This document shows, piece after piece, positions 24,658 through 36,474 of a stretch of 64,000 bases of DNA. The first letter of the stretch is position 1; every line of letters starts with the position of its first letter. The notes under the pieces were generated by a model that saw only the letters and a program-made list of their open reading frames with translations, did not search any database and had not been told where the DNA came from. Where the stretch lies: the NCBI GenBank assembly GCA_035610835.1, contig CM069447.1:25264161-25328160 (forward strand). Direction: 5' to 3'. Source of the DNA: Ophiura sarsii (lineage: Eukaryota; Echinodermata; Ophiuroidea; Amphilepidida; Ophiuridae). Position numbers and translations under genes: made by a program.

Positions 24658-26216
24658 TTCATTCATTCATTCATTCATAAAAGGTTTATTAACAATTGTT
24701 ATAGCAGAATAACATCTGAATTGCAACAATTTTACAATATAAAAACATGTATAAATATCAAAATACAATTGCACAAGCCCATCAATAATTATTTAAAATA
24801 TAATATCAAGAACAGTATTTAACCAAATAAATGAACCACACATTACATACACACCTCACAAACCAATCCACCCCACCTGGCATACCTTCTACACACACCT
24901 ACATACAACCCCCCCCCCCCCCCCCACGTCCACCACCCCCACACCCCAACACACAGACAGAGACACCTTACGCCCAACACTCACCCACCACGTCCACATA
25001 CATTCAAAGCAAACTTACAACTCACATTAAATAATTTAAATGATCACGACATTATACACAGCTAAAAGGACGAAATGTATGCACAGGATAAAAGTTGAAT
25101 ACCAACAAGTGACCAGTTAATTGCACTAAAAGAGCAGTATTGAAAACACTAATGAGTCTTATTCCAGAGATCGGCCATATGCAAAAGAGGACTCTTTCTA
25201 CATCGTATTGTGTTTACCCTTGGGATACTTAATCTGTCGGAGTTCCTAAGATTTCTTTGATGCACAGAGCTTCTGGTAGGTGGGACCCAGGAACAAAATT
25301 GCTCAGACTTCATGAGAGAATTCAAGAAGTTTAGACTTAGTTGCTCTCTTCTTTCTCTCAGAGAATCTAAACCACACTCTTGGAGAGCATTATCATAAGA
25401 TATGTAATGCTTGCCCATGATGATCTTGCACGCTCTTCTTTGGATTCTTTCCAAGGCAACAGAGTCATGGATCGTGAGACCAGGGTGCCAGATGGGGGCA
25501 GCATATTCTGCCAAAGGTCTAACAAAACCCGAAAAATTGTGACAAGATCATCATGAGGCAAGTTGAAACGTTTTAGTAACTTAAGCATATAGAGTCTACC
25601 ATTGGCTTTCTTAAGAATTTCAGACACATGAACATTCCATTTCAGATCCGCACTGATCTTAACACCCAGAATTTTAGCCACCTGAACTTCTTGAAGAGGA
25701 ATGTTTGATATTGTAAGCGGTGGGTCCGCAGAATCTTTCTTTAAGAATGACACTTTCATTGAGGCACACTTTTTTGGGTTAAGTTTCATGTTATTTGCAG
25801 CAGCCCATTCTTCAAAATTGCTGAGATGTTCTTGCATACAAGATGGCTTTGTGACGGATCTTGGTTCTATTAGCGTAAGGTCATCAACATATTTTAATGC
25901 CACAAACGGAGTGTCTGTAGCGGCGTCATTTGCTATCACAACAAAACCGAGTGGTCCCAATTTGGTACCCTGTGGCACACCACCATTCAGTCGCTTCCAT
26001 TCACTAGTAACACCGCGGTAGCGAACACATTGCTCCCTTCCATCTAGGAAGCTGGCTATCCAAGTAACAACAGATGGTCTGACTCCCATCGTGATGAATT
26101 TCCTCATAAGAATGTTATGGTCTACCAGGTCGAAGGCTTTACTGAAATCAGTGATTACTACAGTGCTCAGATGACCCGGTCTAATTCTTTTCGTCGCCAT
26201 GAGTATACCCCCAAGT
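24658..26216 (-). pseudogene. 5'-truncated Jockey/CR1-group non-LTR retrotransposon, minus strand
   Basis: The minus-strand frame from about 26200 encodes a reverse transcriptase: VVITDFSKAFDLVDHNIL, GGVPQGTKLGPLGF, and a YVDD catalytic box at 25880-25891 (LKYVDDLTLIE). It continues through NNMKLNPKKC, AKILGVKISADLKWNVHV and, after a frameshift near 25510, AEYAAPIWHP, ERIQRRACKIIMG and WVPPTRSS. The 3'UTR reaches an ATTC/ATGA short tandem repeat at 24657-24676, a tail type common in this group. The 5' half (endonuclease) is missing. It inserted into the DIRS ORF1. A relative lies at 57217-57845. Exact clade uncertain. Confidence 0.82.
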
Positions 26217-26368
26217 TATAACCAAAGATCAAGCTTTCCAGCAGGTCCAAGACCAACTGATCTCTGCTTTGCCTGTGGGAAGTCCGGGCATTGGAGACGC
26301 AATTGCCCAGGTGCAGGCAGCAGGAATTAAAGTTGACAGTAATGGCGTTTTGTTGCAGGTTCATCAAG

Positions 26369-26797
26369 GTAATTTTTGCTTGATTTTGCACTTATTTAAC
26401 CCCCATTTTTTGTTCTATCACATTTTCACTTTGTGATTCAGTCGCTTGACTTATGCTATAACAATTTTTATATTAAAACAGTATAGTATATTTGATAGAG
26501 TAGTGGTTTTCACTCGCATAATCATTGTTTGATGATCGACAGACTTATGTTTTAATCTGCATTTTATTGATTTGCATAATTATACCGCGCAGTTGGTGCA
26601 ATTTCACGATGTGATTGTTGACCGAATAGTGAATTTCATAAGTGTTTCAATTTCGTGTGTGATGATGGTGGCGATTTCCTCGTTTGGCTACTAGATATAC
26701 GTGGTTTTAAGTATTAGCTTGTTCATTATAAGGTATGAATTATATATTGGGGGTATTTTTGTTGATTTTTGTGTTTATGCATATGTGCCTGTTGCAG
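26369..26797 (+). other. Apparent spliceosomal intron within the DIRS-like element
   Basis: Begins AAG|GTAATT and ends with CCTGTTGCAG|GAA. Joining the flanks keeps one reading frame (VHQ then GISPYSS), whereas the 429-base interior is AT-rich and stop-laden. I recall introns being reported in some vertebrate DIRS-like elements; here the evidence is the splice signals and the frame only. Confidence 0.5.
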
Positions 26798-27164
26798 GAA
26801 TCTCCCCATATTCCAGTCCTCCAAGTTGTATTACTGATGCACAGACCAGCACTGCAGGCAGTAGTACCAGCAGTAGTTCACATAGTAACGTTACCTTTAA
26901 ACCACTGGTACCGCCATCCTTCTCTGGTGATCCTATTGACTCACATGATGATGATACGACTATTCCTGGTTTTCAACCGCTTCCCGGTAGTCGTCAGTTT
27001 GATCGGTATGATTCCGAATTTTTTATCAATACTTTCTATGATTATGAACAAGGAGTATCAGAACCCATACTTAGAGGTAGACTCAAATCTTCTGTTTCAT
27101 TTTTGGAAATCTATCGGTACAGAGCCCTAGATTCTCAGTGTATTCAAGCACGGTTACAAATTAC

Positions 27165-29061
27165 AGTTTGCCGATTGCGACTCAAAACACCTCTTCCAAA
27201 AATTTAACAAATTATGTACTCAAATGCTACTATGTCAAAAACTCTTCCTTCTGATACCTCTGATGATGTGCTTGCCAATCGCTTCTCTGAATTCTTTTGT
27301 GACAAGATTCAGGGCATCAAACAAACTCTTGTCAACACAACTAAATCGGATACTTCCTATTTTGATTTTGACCAATGTGATTCCTCTTATCTTCAACATG
27401 TTCTCTTGACCCTATTCCGACATGGCTACTGAAAAAATGTGTGGATGAACTTCTACCAATAATCACCAAAATCATCAACTGCTCTTTTTTGAATGGCAAA
27501 TTTCCTGACGTTCTCAAGTCAGCTCTTATTACGCCACTGATAAAGAAACCAAAATCTTGACCGTGAAACTCTGAAAAATTACCGCCCTGTTGCCAACTTA
27601 TCTTTTCTTGGAAAAAAAATTAAGCGTGCATGTGCATCCCAAATTCAAGAATATCTTGTTAACAACAACCTTCGCGGAAAGATGCAGTCTGCTTATAGAC
27701 CTTGCTTCAGCACGGAGACTGCCTTACTACGCGTGTACAACGATCTTTGTCTTGCTGTAGATAAAGGTGATGAAGCAGTCTTGATATTACTTGATTACTC
27801 AGCTGCTTTTGACACTATAAATCACACTATTTTTCTTGACCGGCTCACTACAAGATATGGTATAAGTTCCTCAGCCTTAAATTGGTTTGCTTCGTATTTT
27901 ACAAATCGTTCCCAATCCATTGTTATCAACGACTCTGTTTCAAATCCTCATATCCCACTGGAAGGAGTGCCGCAGGGATCCGTCACCGGTCCGTTATCAT
28001 TTACGATGTACACATCTCCACTAGAGGACATTATAGCATCGCATGGTTTTCCCAGAATGATATATGCCGACGACACCCAAGTTTATCTTATTTTGAAACC
28101 TAGTGAACGCGCCACTCTCATTCCAAAATTGGAACAATGTATTGTTGACATCAAAGTGTGGTCCACAGCTAATCATTTGAAACTAAACGAAGACAAAACT
28201 GAAGTTCTTCACATCACATCTAAGTTTAGAAAAAATTCTCCTCTTCCGTCTGTTGACATTAACAATGTTCCTATTCACCCTGTTAAATCTGCCCGTAATC
28301 TTGGTGTTATTGTAGCTAATGATCTCAGCATGGATGTCTACATAAATAACATATGCCGTTCAGCCTCTTTTGCTCTCTACAAAATTGGCCGCATCCGAAA
28401 TTGTCTTGATGAAAAATTGACTGAGACTTTAGTTCATGCGTTCATCACTTGTCATCTTGATATGTGCAACAGCCTTTTATACGGACTTCCGGACTCCCAT
28501 ATTTCTAAGCTACAACGTATTCAAAATTCTGCTGCAAGACTTGTCACACGTACTCGCTTCTCAGAACATATCACTCCTGTGCTTCGTGATCTTCATTGGT
28601 TGCCTGTTAAGTTTCGCATCATGTACAAAATACTTCTCTTGACTTATAAATGTCTTCATGGACTTGCTCCAGAATATCTCACTGACTTGATTCAGGAATA
28701 CAAGCCTGTTCGCAACCTCCGCTCATCTTCAAAACAAAATCTTGTTCCACCATTGGTTAGTACAACTTCATATGGTCATCGTAGTTTTCGCCATGCATCT
28801 TGTGAACTCTGGAACAAATTACCATTTCATATTAAGAACTCTCAGACTCTTAATCAATTCAAATCATCTCTGAAAACATATCTCTTTGAAATGGCATTTT
28901 GTAACATTTTATTTTATTTTGTATCTTTAGTTTCCTGGTATATTGTGTCTTTCATATGTTTTGCTCTGTTTTTTGTTGTTTTCTTTTGTTATTTGTAAGC
29001 GCTATGGGACTTCGGTGTAAAGCGCTATACAAGAGTCGTTGTATTATTATTATTATTATTA
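27165..29061 (+). pseudogene. CR1-like non-LTR retrotransposon, 5'-truncated, inserted in the DIRS element
   Basis: A 438-codon open frame (27682-28998) holds most of the reverse transcriptase: SAYRPCFSTETALLRVYND, LLDYSAAFDTINH, GVPQGSVTGPLSF, YADD at 28063-28074, LKLNEDKTEVLH, ARNLGVIVANDLSM, SKLQRIQNSAARLV, LHWLPVKFRIMYKILLLTYK and a CELWNKLPFHI/FKSSLKTYLF C-terminus. Frameshifts and a stop lie upstream (near 27400 and 27560) in the linker and finger region. The 3' end is AAGCGCTATACAAGAGTCG followed by (ATT)n. TTAC flanks both ends (27161-27164 and 29062-29065), a likely target duplication, and removing the element restores the host DIRS frame. It is the youngest-looking element in this block. 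Confidence 0.88.
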
Positions 29062-30865
29062 TTACCTTTTGTTAATACTCCTCCGGCAGCTGTTTTCAAG
29101 AACAACAGATCTGCTTTGGAGCACAATGTTTTCGTCACTGACGCTATTACTGAACTTCTTGATAAAGACCTTGTTATTAAATGTTCGTCGAAACCATGTA
29201 TTGTTTATCCTTTATCAGTTTCAGATAACTCTTCTGGCAAAAAGAGACTCATACTTGATCTGAGATATATTAACAAGTTTTTATGGAAGCAGAAGGTAAA
29301 ATTTGATGACTGGAATATAGCCTGGAGTATCTTCACAAAAATGATTTTATGTTTAGCTTTGATCTTAAAATCAGGTTACCACCACATCAGCATTTTTCCA
29401 GAGCATTGTATGTATTTGAGTTTTAGTTGGGTTATTGATGCTGTTTTGTCATACTTTCCTTTCCAAGTACTGCCTTTTGGCTTTTCAACTGCTCCATACA
29501 TTTTTACTAAGTGCTTGAGACCTCTTGTCAAGTATTGGCGACAGAAAGGTCATTTTATTATTGTGTTTCTAGACGATGGATGGTGCAGGTCCGACTCTTT
29601 TGAGTCTTGTGACATTGCTGCTAATGATGTCGCGCAGGATCTTTTGTCAGCAGGCTTTGTGCCCAACAAAGAGAAGTCCGTTTGGAGACCCACCATGTAT
29701 TTAGATTGGTTAGGAATGAATTGGGATTCAACTGTTGGTTGTATCAAAGTTGTAAATCGTCGTATTGTTGATATTTTATCTTCCTTAGACAAGTTGTCTT
29801 GTAGTTTGCCATATACGTCAGGTAGAGAATTGGCTGCTTTGGCGGGGAGAGTTATGTCGCTTTACCCCGTTGTTGGCATATTGTGCCAACTTATAACTCG
29901 TTATTTACATATGGAAGTTGCCAAATGTAACAATTGGGACAAATCTTTTAAGCTAAAAACAGAGTGGTAGCCCAATTATTCATGAAGTTCTTTTCTGGAA
30001 GAATAATGTTGATTCTCTTAATAAACGTATCCTTTTTGAATATTCTGTTCCGCAAGTATTTTTATATTCAGATGCTAGCAGCATTGGTTGTGGACCAGGT
30101 GCTTGGACCGCAGGTTGTGGAGATTTGAGGTTTTTCCAGAATTGGGAGAATTCTGAGGTCGTGAAGAGGTCAACGTGGAGAGAATTGAGAGGGGTCTCCC
30201 TTGCACTTACAGGGAAGAATGTGAAAGTTTTCACAGATAACAAAGGGGTTCAGGCTGTGGTTGCAAAAGGAAGTATGAAGACTGATTTACATGAAATTGC
30301 GTTGCATATTGCCGAGTTGGGTAATACATTTTCTATGGACATTCAGGTACAGTGGATACCCAGAGCAGAAAATCAATTAGCGGATGATCTGAGTAGGTTG
30401 GAAGATTTTAATGATTGGGGTGTTTCTCAGATATTTTTTAGGTTTATGGATGCTAAGTGGGGCCCCCACTCAGTTGATAGGTTTGCTGATGCTCACAATG
30501 CTAAACTGCCAGTGTTCAACTCTAAGTATTGGTGTCCTGAGACTAGTCAGGTTGATGCTTTTGCATGTGATTGGTCGCATGAATGTAATTGGTTGGTACC
30601 ACCTATCTCATTGATAGGAGCTGCTATTAAGCAAGTGAAAGCATGTAAAGCCCGTGCTTCATTGATTGTTCCATTTTGGCCGTCTGCTCCGTTTTGGCCG
30701 CTTTTGTTTGCCTCCAGCAGTATATTCAGAAATCTTGTTGTGGATGTTCTGTCTATTCACGATCCTACTTTCGTGTTCGTGCAGGGGCGAAACTCTAATT
30801 CTATTTTTGGTACACCTCGGATGAGAAGTGGGGTTATTTGTGTTAGACTCGATGGTCGGGTTTAG
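29062..30865 (+). pseudogene. DIRS-like reverse transcriptase, RNase H and methyltransferase-like region
   Basis: Reads VFKNNRSALEHNVFVTDAIT, KKRLILDLRYINKFLWKQ, SGYHHISIFPEH, LPFGFSTAPYIFTKCLRPL and the catalytic VFLDDG box at 29566-29577. After a frameshift at about 29967 comes RNase H (YSDASSIGCG, STWREL, FTDNKGVQAVV, LADDLSR). The C-terminal block (VDRFADAHNAKLPVFNSKYW, PFWPSAPFWPLLF, ending VRLDGRV) is the DAM-methylase-like domain found in DIRS elements. A compensated slip near 29350 spoils the FDLKSG motif. The order is typical for DIRS-type pol; the frameshifts mean no active product. Confidence 0.85.
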
Positions 30866-30899
30866 TCACAGTGAATCAGTGATTGTAGTTTGATTTTAT

Positions 30900-31300
30900 G
30901 CAGTATTGCCTTTTATGAGAATAATAAATCCGCATGGTTTATTCTCTAGTGTAAGTGTTATGACAACACATATTTTTATGATGCAGTATTGTCTTTTATG
31001 AGAATTTTAAATCCGCATGGTTTATTTTCAGGTATCATTGACATTATGATATTTCGCCGCTTGGCTCTAGGTTAGTGTTGATAACTAATTATGCTGTTTT
31101 GCATATTGGGAGAATTGTAAATCCGCATGGTATATTCTCTGCATACCGATATTTTGTATGCTTTATTTTGCGTGTAAGCCGCATGCCATATTTTATCTCA
31201 GTATATAATATACTTAACCACATGGTTTAGGAGATGTTGTGTAAGCCATAGGGCTCGCTTGTTTCAGTAATTGAATAACCGCATGGTTTGTATTCTTTTT
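30900..31300 (+). repeat. Irregular array of an ATCCGCATGGTTTATT motif
   Basis: CCGCATGG or close variants occur near 30930, 31013, 31123, 31179, 31218 and 31279, usually with AATCCGCATGGTTTATTCTC around them and spacing of 40-110 bases. The array replaces sequence expected to encode the N-terminal part of the recombinase. It is non-coding. Confidence 0.6.
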
Positions 31301-31351
31301 GTATAGGGTGTTTTTACGATTGTATTAACTGACCCAATTTTCTTCCCGCAG

Positions 31352-31624
31352 GGCAAGTTGTCTTATTCAACTTGCAAAGATTTGTTTAAACAGCATAGGT
31401 ATTGATGCCAAATTGTTTGGCTTGCACAGTCTTAGAGCAGGGGGAGCTTCAGCAGCTGCTGCTGTCGGTATCCCGGACCGTCTCCTGAAGAAACATGGCA
31501 GATGGGTCTCTGATTCAGCTAAAGACGGCTATGTAAAAGGTTCTTTGCAGAACAAGCTCTGCGTTTCCATGAAATCTTGGTATTTAGCTTTAATTTTTCC
31601 AATAAATTGGTTTTGTCACCAATG
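31352..31624 (+). pseudogene. Tyrosine recombinase C-terminus of the DIRS-like element
   Basis: After a TTCTTCCCGCAG stretch that looks like a splice acceptor, the frame (with one slip near 31390) reads LFGLHSLRAGGASAAAA, with HxxR beginning at 31425, then RLLKKHGRW and DGYVKGS with the candidate catalytic tyrosine codon at 31530-31532. These are the box II residues of tyrosine recombinases in DIRS elements. Only about 90 residues are present; the N-terminal and first catalytic arginine regions are missing, so this is a remnant. Confidence 0.78.
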
Positions 31625-31639
31625 ATTTTGCCTAGCCTT

Positions 31640-32337
31640 TAGCTGAGGCGGTCGCTCTTCTGTCAGTTTACTGCGCATGCGGACAAACTCGTTCAATGTT
31701 GGAGAACCAATCAGACCCGGGAATTCGAGCCTATATTTTCTTTTTTGTGAGGATATCAACCTCGTGTAAGTTACTTATGAGTTTAGCATGTGCGCGATAT
31801 TTTGCATTCGCTGGGATATGCCGTATAGTTCATGAATTTTTCGCCATTAAATAATTTAATAAATCACTTTATAAAGTTCTTGTATGTATTTATATAAATT
31901 TGATTTTATCTCTTGCATTGTTTTATATGTTTTTGTTGTATTTCTGAAACCTTGATGAGGTCTAATGAGATGAATTTAAAAAAAACACCTATAAAATACT
32001 TACATGGAGTATACGGTTTATATTGCTTTGACTATCTGCGGTCCGACAAATCAATGCGTGGAATTCGGGAACTTTGACAGTTGTTGAAGAGAAACAGGTT
32101 GTACACACAAAGGAAGTCGCTATCTTAATCCGTTTAGACGACATGTATTCACGAATTTTCATTTTCACACCTCAGATAATGCGCTGTTTTTCTGCTTCCG
32201 TTGTTCGGTTTTAAAAATAAGGTAGGTAGGAATGCACTGTAGGAATACGTATTACTGATAGTCTTATTTGCAAACGTCTAATCTGAACACGTGTTTAAAA
32301 AAATGTTCATAATATTATAGGCACACGTTATATCACC
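31640..32337. other. Upstream region of METTL27-like copy A
   Basis: May include the unresolved right end of the DIRS element near 31.7 kb, then AT-rich sequence up to the ATG at 32338. No promoter element could be assigned with confidence. Confidence 0.4.
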
Positions 32338-32751
32338 ATGGAGTCTAATTTTACTGACGCAAAAATCGGAACCGTTTCTGTACGACAACGTATATACGCA
32401 GTGAGCAATGGTGGCAACCGCGACGACCTTCGCCATGTATATGATGATCTTTCGGAATGCTATGATGAGGTTGGTTATAAACTTTTGCATATAATGACAG
32501 TTATTATATCGAATTGGCGCAGCCAACTAGAATAATCAGTCATATATGATACGGTATAGAGAAAGGCACATTGGGAAGGAGTACATGTCTTGATAGAAAA
32601 ATACTTGTTATTAGGGCCAGACTGACCCGTTTATTTCAAAATGTTCCACCAAAAAGAAATGTGTTTGATCATTTTTGAAAGAAGAAAAAAATAGGTAAAT
32701 AAAATAGTGTTCATATTATTTTGTTTCATTTTTTTTTATTCTCCCCTCCCC

Positions 32752-32771
32752 ATATATATATATATATATAG
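32752..32771. repeat. (AT)n microsatellite
   Basis: Twenty bases of alternating AT in intron 1 of METTL27-like copy A. Confidence 0.9.
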
Positions 32772-34845
32772 TCGGTCAGGCTCGCACAACGGTGTTTTTT
32801 CGTTGTCAACAAAATATCTAGACAGTGAACTAACTGATAGCTGATCAGATACAAATTAAGGGTAGGATGTCAACAATTGGTGCACTTATACCACTCATAT
32901 ATGCCATTACTGCATTATAGGATTTACTTGACTACCGTAGTCGACATTGACCATCGATGGAAAGAAATAGTAATGTGACTAGTATGGTAATGTAGAAATG
33001 AGATCAATATGAACAAAATCTCCACCGAAATGTCGACAATGGAAAGAAAAAGGATCAGTAGTAATTATGCAAGTCTAATCTAAGATTAAAGATCCCTATA
33101 ATTTGTTTCCTCTTCCTCTTTCTCTACTACAGTGCAACTTACCACAACTGCCCTTTATTTCATTGTGTTATGCATAATAGACCTATATTGGATGTAAACA
33201 AGCATATTATAGGGGACTGGTATAGAAATCCACACACAGCCCTTCTGTGTATAACCATGCTTCACTGCACATGTTTGAAGATGATGTACTGCTAACGCGG
33301 TAAATTCAAATGCATTTTCCCTGACTGGTGACTCATTTGTTTGCATACTCTAAAGCTAAGAGTGTGCACAAAATGTATACACACTGCTTAAATACATATA
33401 ATATAAAACTGAAAACAAAATCATAAAATAGTGCTCATACCATTTTGTTGTTTGTGTCTTCAGCTCTAATTTGATAGGTCACACGCCAATATCAAAGTTA
33501 TGATTATCTTCAAATAAAGTCTCAAATATTGGTTCTTAGATATGCAAATTAATCAAATAAAGAAAGAAATACAAAGAAAAGTTTTAATTTGCTCATAAAA
33601 ATATCAGAAGTAGGCTCAACATATCTTATTTCCAGTCTACCAGCGTACACACATCTCTTGATATAAAGTAAATGTGTTTTGGACTTGATTTGACGTGTTT
33701 CGTACGTGGTTGTATTGCAAACACTTGTATCGTCAGGCGACGGTGGCCACGCGAAACCTACATTTTGAATTCGTATTGGAATAACACGTAATCGCGAATG
33801 TTAATCTTATCATTTTGAAAAATTCATCATATTAATTAGAAGATTTTTTTTCCAATCCAAAACCGTTGGATTAATTATTTTCGTCGTTAACCGGACGATG
33901 ACTGTTCAACATATTTCAAAATGGTGCACTCTCGTTGCCATATTGGGTCGCCCGAGACGCGTGGCCAGCGTCGTCTGTGTATCGTTATTGCATTTTAATA
34001 TTATGTACTGCTTAAATTAAGTTATAAAATACCGGGTTGTATAACTAACTGATGATGTTTATTTGTCAGGTAAGCAAAGGTAGGGTTGTCAAATCAATTG
34101 AATTAGTTTTGCATTGTTTTTAATTTGTACCGCAATTCCAATGATTCGTATTATATCTTGTTTGATTTGTCAGGCCACAGCAACAACTTTTATTTATCAG
34201 TTTGGCTTTTTTGTCAACAAATGACGAAATAATATTTCAGTGTATAAGCCGTATTGGTCGTGATTAAAAAACAAATAACCGGAAGAGGCGTTTTTCATAC
34301 GTATTCAGAAAACAGTCTCAGAAAGAAGAAAAAAAATCAAAATACATATACTCCAGATGAACTTTCCCGAAATCAGCGACCGGTGGCGGCACTATGGGAC
34401 CGCCCACCCCGCACTTGCCCCTCTCCCCAAAATAATCGAGAATGTTGACTTTTAATGTCAGAATTACCAACAATGAGCTGGTTTGAAATAATCAAATGGA
34501 AACATCATATATAAAATACATTTTTTCGCTATAAATCAAAAGTTCCTCACAATAAGGTTGGATCATGCCGTAACATTTACCTTAAGTCCTATTAAAATGT
34601 TGAGTCGAAAGAAATTCTTAAAAACAGCAGTAGTAAAATTGTCATCAAAATAAAGAATTCCGTAACTTGATGAAGATGAGCTCGTCATTAGTGTTCGGGC
34701 CATCATCAAGTCTTGTTTCCCGCTTCCTCCAAACAATTGGAATGATTGTGCCACCACTGTTAGCGAGAGATTTTTTTACGCAGATAATTAATCTGTTTAC
34801 TTTGTATGCTTATGATGATGTACTTTCTCATACTTATTTTAATAG
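32772..34845. other. Intron 1 of METTL27-like copy A, no other gene
   Basis: AT-rich non-coding sequence with no element recognised confidently. Short ORFs here match nothing I know. Confidence 0.4.
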
Positions 34846-35050
34846 TACACGACCACAACTAACAGAGTGGCAGATCGTACCCTGGCGGAGGCCATCACAA
34901 GTGAAATAACGGATAAGAACGCCAGGATATTGGACGTTTGTGCTGGAACCGGATTACTAGGGATGCAGGTATAGAACGACACATATCAATAATTTGTTTC
35001 CGTTTTGTGACTATTTCGTCGTATAAGTCATTACTTTTCCAATGATTTTT

Positions 35051-35400
35051 TGAATTTTGTGAGTGCTGTAATTATTGAACTATTAATAAGATGCATATAA
35101 AAGTATACATTTCTGGAAAGGAAATGGATCAGAGAATCCTAATTTGGCATCAATTTTGACCAAAAATGTCACTTTTTTGACCCACATTTTTTTGAACAAA
35201 GCTAACAAAATAATTTTGGGTACAAATCATCCAAATCGCTTGATTATTATGTAAAGATGCTAATTTTTTTAAACCTAATCTAATATTCTTTGAAATTATG
35301 ACCAAAAAGTGAAAAAAGTGAAAACAAATTCCTTTCCTAAAATGTATACTTTTATATACATTTGAGTCATAGTTCAAAAATTACATCACTCACAAAATAC
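35051..35400. repeat. Palindromic MITE in intron 2 of copy A
   Basis: The left arm TTTGTGAGTGCTGTAATT ... ATATAAAAGTATACATTT is mirrored by AAATGTATACTTTTATATAC ... AATTACATCACTCACAAAAT at the right. The interior contains GACCAAAAAGTG-like words that are themselves inverted. A related arm occurs at 6495-6615, so this is a family. Target duplication unclear. Confidence 0.68.
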
Positions 35401-35597
35401 ATAAAGTGACTTCCTTGAGTCCCCTCTTAATACGTGTTTTATATTATTTACACAGCGACAATTAAAATATCATCAGCTACAGCTATGGTATACAATGTAG
35501 TATTCATTTAATCTTTTTATTTCACAATTTTCGTTAAAATGATGTACACCGTAGATGCATAAGGTCACAAGGAATATTGTATCCAATTCGTCTAAGA

Positions 35598-36090
35598 TTA
35601 AAGTAGAATTTTAAGTATACATAAGTTCGCGTCTAAATTCAAATTGAATTTTAATATTTGTCCGCGAATGTATTTTAAGACTACACGAGCTACATCCCGC
35701 TTCAGCTCCTCCCCTAAATGGATCGTAATTTGTATAGGATCTACATCGAAATTAAACAAACTATCAAATTCATGAATTTTACATGATAACAGGTGGTAGT
35801 TAGTATATGTGTAAGCATTACGTATGTAACAAAACTTCTGATCTCTCAATTCCTCTTTAACACTTTCCACGCGGCTGTTAGTTTTACCATACAAAAGCAG
35901 GTTTTTCAGAAACCATTCCCAATGTTCAAAGTCTATCTCACGGATTCCTGAACCAATACTAGGCATATGTGTACTTATGTCAATACATTTCTCATGCTGA
36001 TTCCAAATATGGTAATGAAATTCAATAATATCGACATTTTTAAAGCATTTTGTGAAAAATTGGAATGTCGTCTGCAGCCGCCTGCCGCAT
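35598..36090 (-). pseudogene. Unknown coding-like repeat 'R', copy 1
   Basis: The minus strand holds a 122-codon open frame (35598-35966). It extends upstream through IIEFHYHIWNQHEKCIDI and, after one frame slip, to a candidate MRQ start at 36088-36090. Copy 2 at 45303-45535 keeps the same peptide pattern (RQSFANDSSK, IIEFHHQIWNHHDKC, then MPKIG against MPSIG), and copy 3 at 45780-45856 keeps RQSFADDSSK. Similarity at the peptide level suggests a real protein once coded by a multicopy gene or transposon. I recognise no domain. Both complete copies lie inside or beside METTL27-like copy A. Confidence 0.5.
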
Positions 36091-36474
36091 GGGGGAGAAA
36101 TTAAACTCGGAAATTATAAGTGATCACATTACGCCTACATACCGTAAAGGAATTCCGCCCGATATCGGCATTTAGTGAAAACATAGAAAAAAATGTAAAC
36201 AATTTTACAAGCACTTTGTATCATTGTATTAATCCTCAGCTTAAAAACATTGGATTCTCGGAAATCGATGCTCTTGACTTTTCACAAGGGATGTTAGACA
36301 TCGCCAAGTCTAAGGACATATACCGAACCTACATATGCGATAGCATTCAGAAAGATATAAAGACGCATGTGGACGATCGTAAGTAATTCACTCATGGTTC
36401 CGTCCCCTTTATATTCTGAGATTTTTCTAACCACGCTTATGGGGCAGTATCCGTGGTTACAAATCATGATTTTG

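Larger units (their letters stand above)
24032..27164 (+). pseudogene. DIRS-like ORF1 (gag-like, CCHC zinc knuckle), interrupted and containing an apparent intron
   Basis: From the ATG at 24032 the frame encodes a coiled-coil-prone N-terminal region, the conserved stretch KLIKLADKSEAGWLAVDEYL, an acidic patch, and a lysine-rich basic tail. After the minus-strand insertion it resumes at about 26217 and reaches CFACGKSGHWRRNC (26265-26306), a CX2CX4HX4C zinc knuckle as in gag-like nucleic-acid-binding proteins. A one-base shift later, GVLLQVHQ runs to a GTAATT donor at 26369. The frame continues after the TTGCAG acceptor at 26797 with GISPYSSPPS and on to SRQFDRYDSEFF, the region before the reverse transcriptase. 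A frame slip near 27100 and a TAG at 27128-27130 break it. Confidence 0.72.
23500..31640 (+). mobile_element. DIRS-type tyrosine-recombinase retrotransposon with nested insertions
   Basis: Pieces in order: ORF1 (24032-24657, 26217-26368, 26798-27164), reverse transcriptase, RNase H and methyltransferase-like region (29062-30865), and the tyrosine recombinase C-terminus (31352-31624). Two non-LTR elements interrupt it, at about 24658-26216 on the minus strand and 27165-29061 on the plus strand. DIRS elements use a tyrosine recombinase rather than an integrase or endonuclease. The outer boundaries and terminal repeats were not determined. Frameshifts and a stop show this copy is dead. Confidence 0.82.

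Noticed and set aside
29116..30865. Endogenous retrovirus pol gene
   Set aside because: No integrase, protease or envelope is seen; the DAM-like domain and tyrosine recombinase fit DIRS, not a retrovirus.
31413..31625. Phage-type integrase or integron recombinase
   Set aside because: The recombinase motifs follow a reverse transcriptase, RNase H and methyltransferase-like block, which identifies a DIRS-type retroelement.
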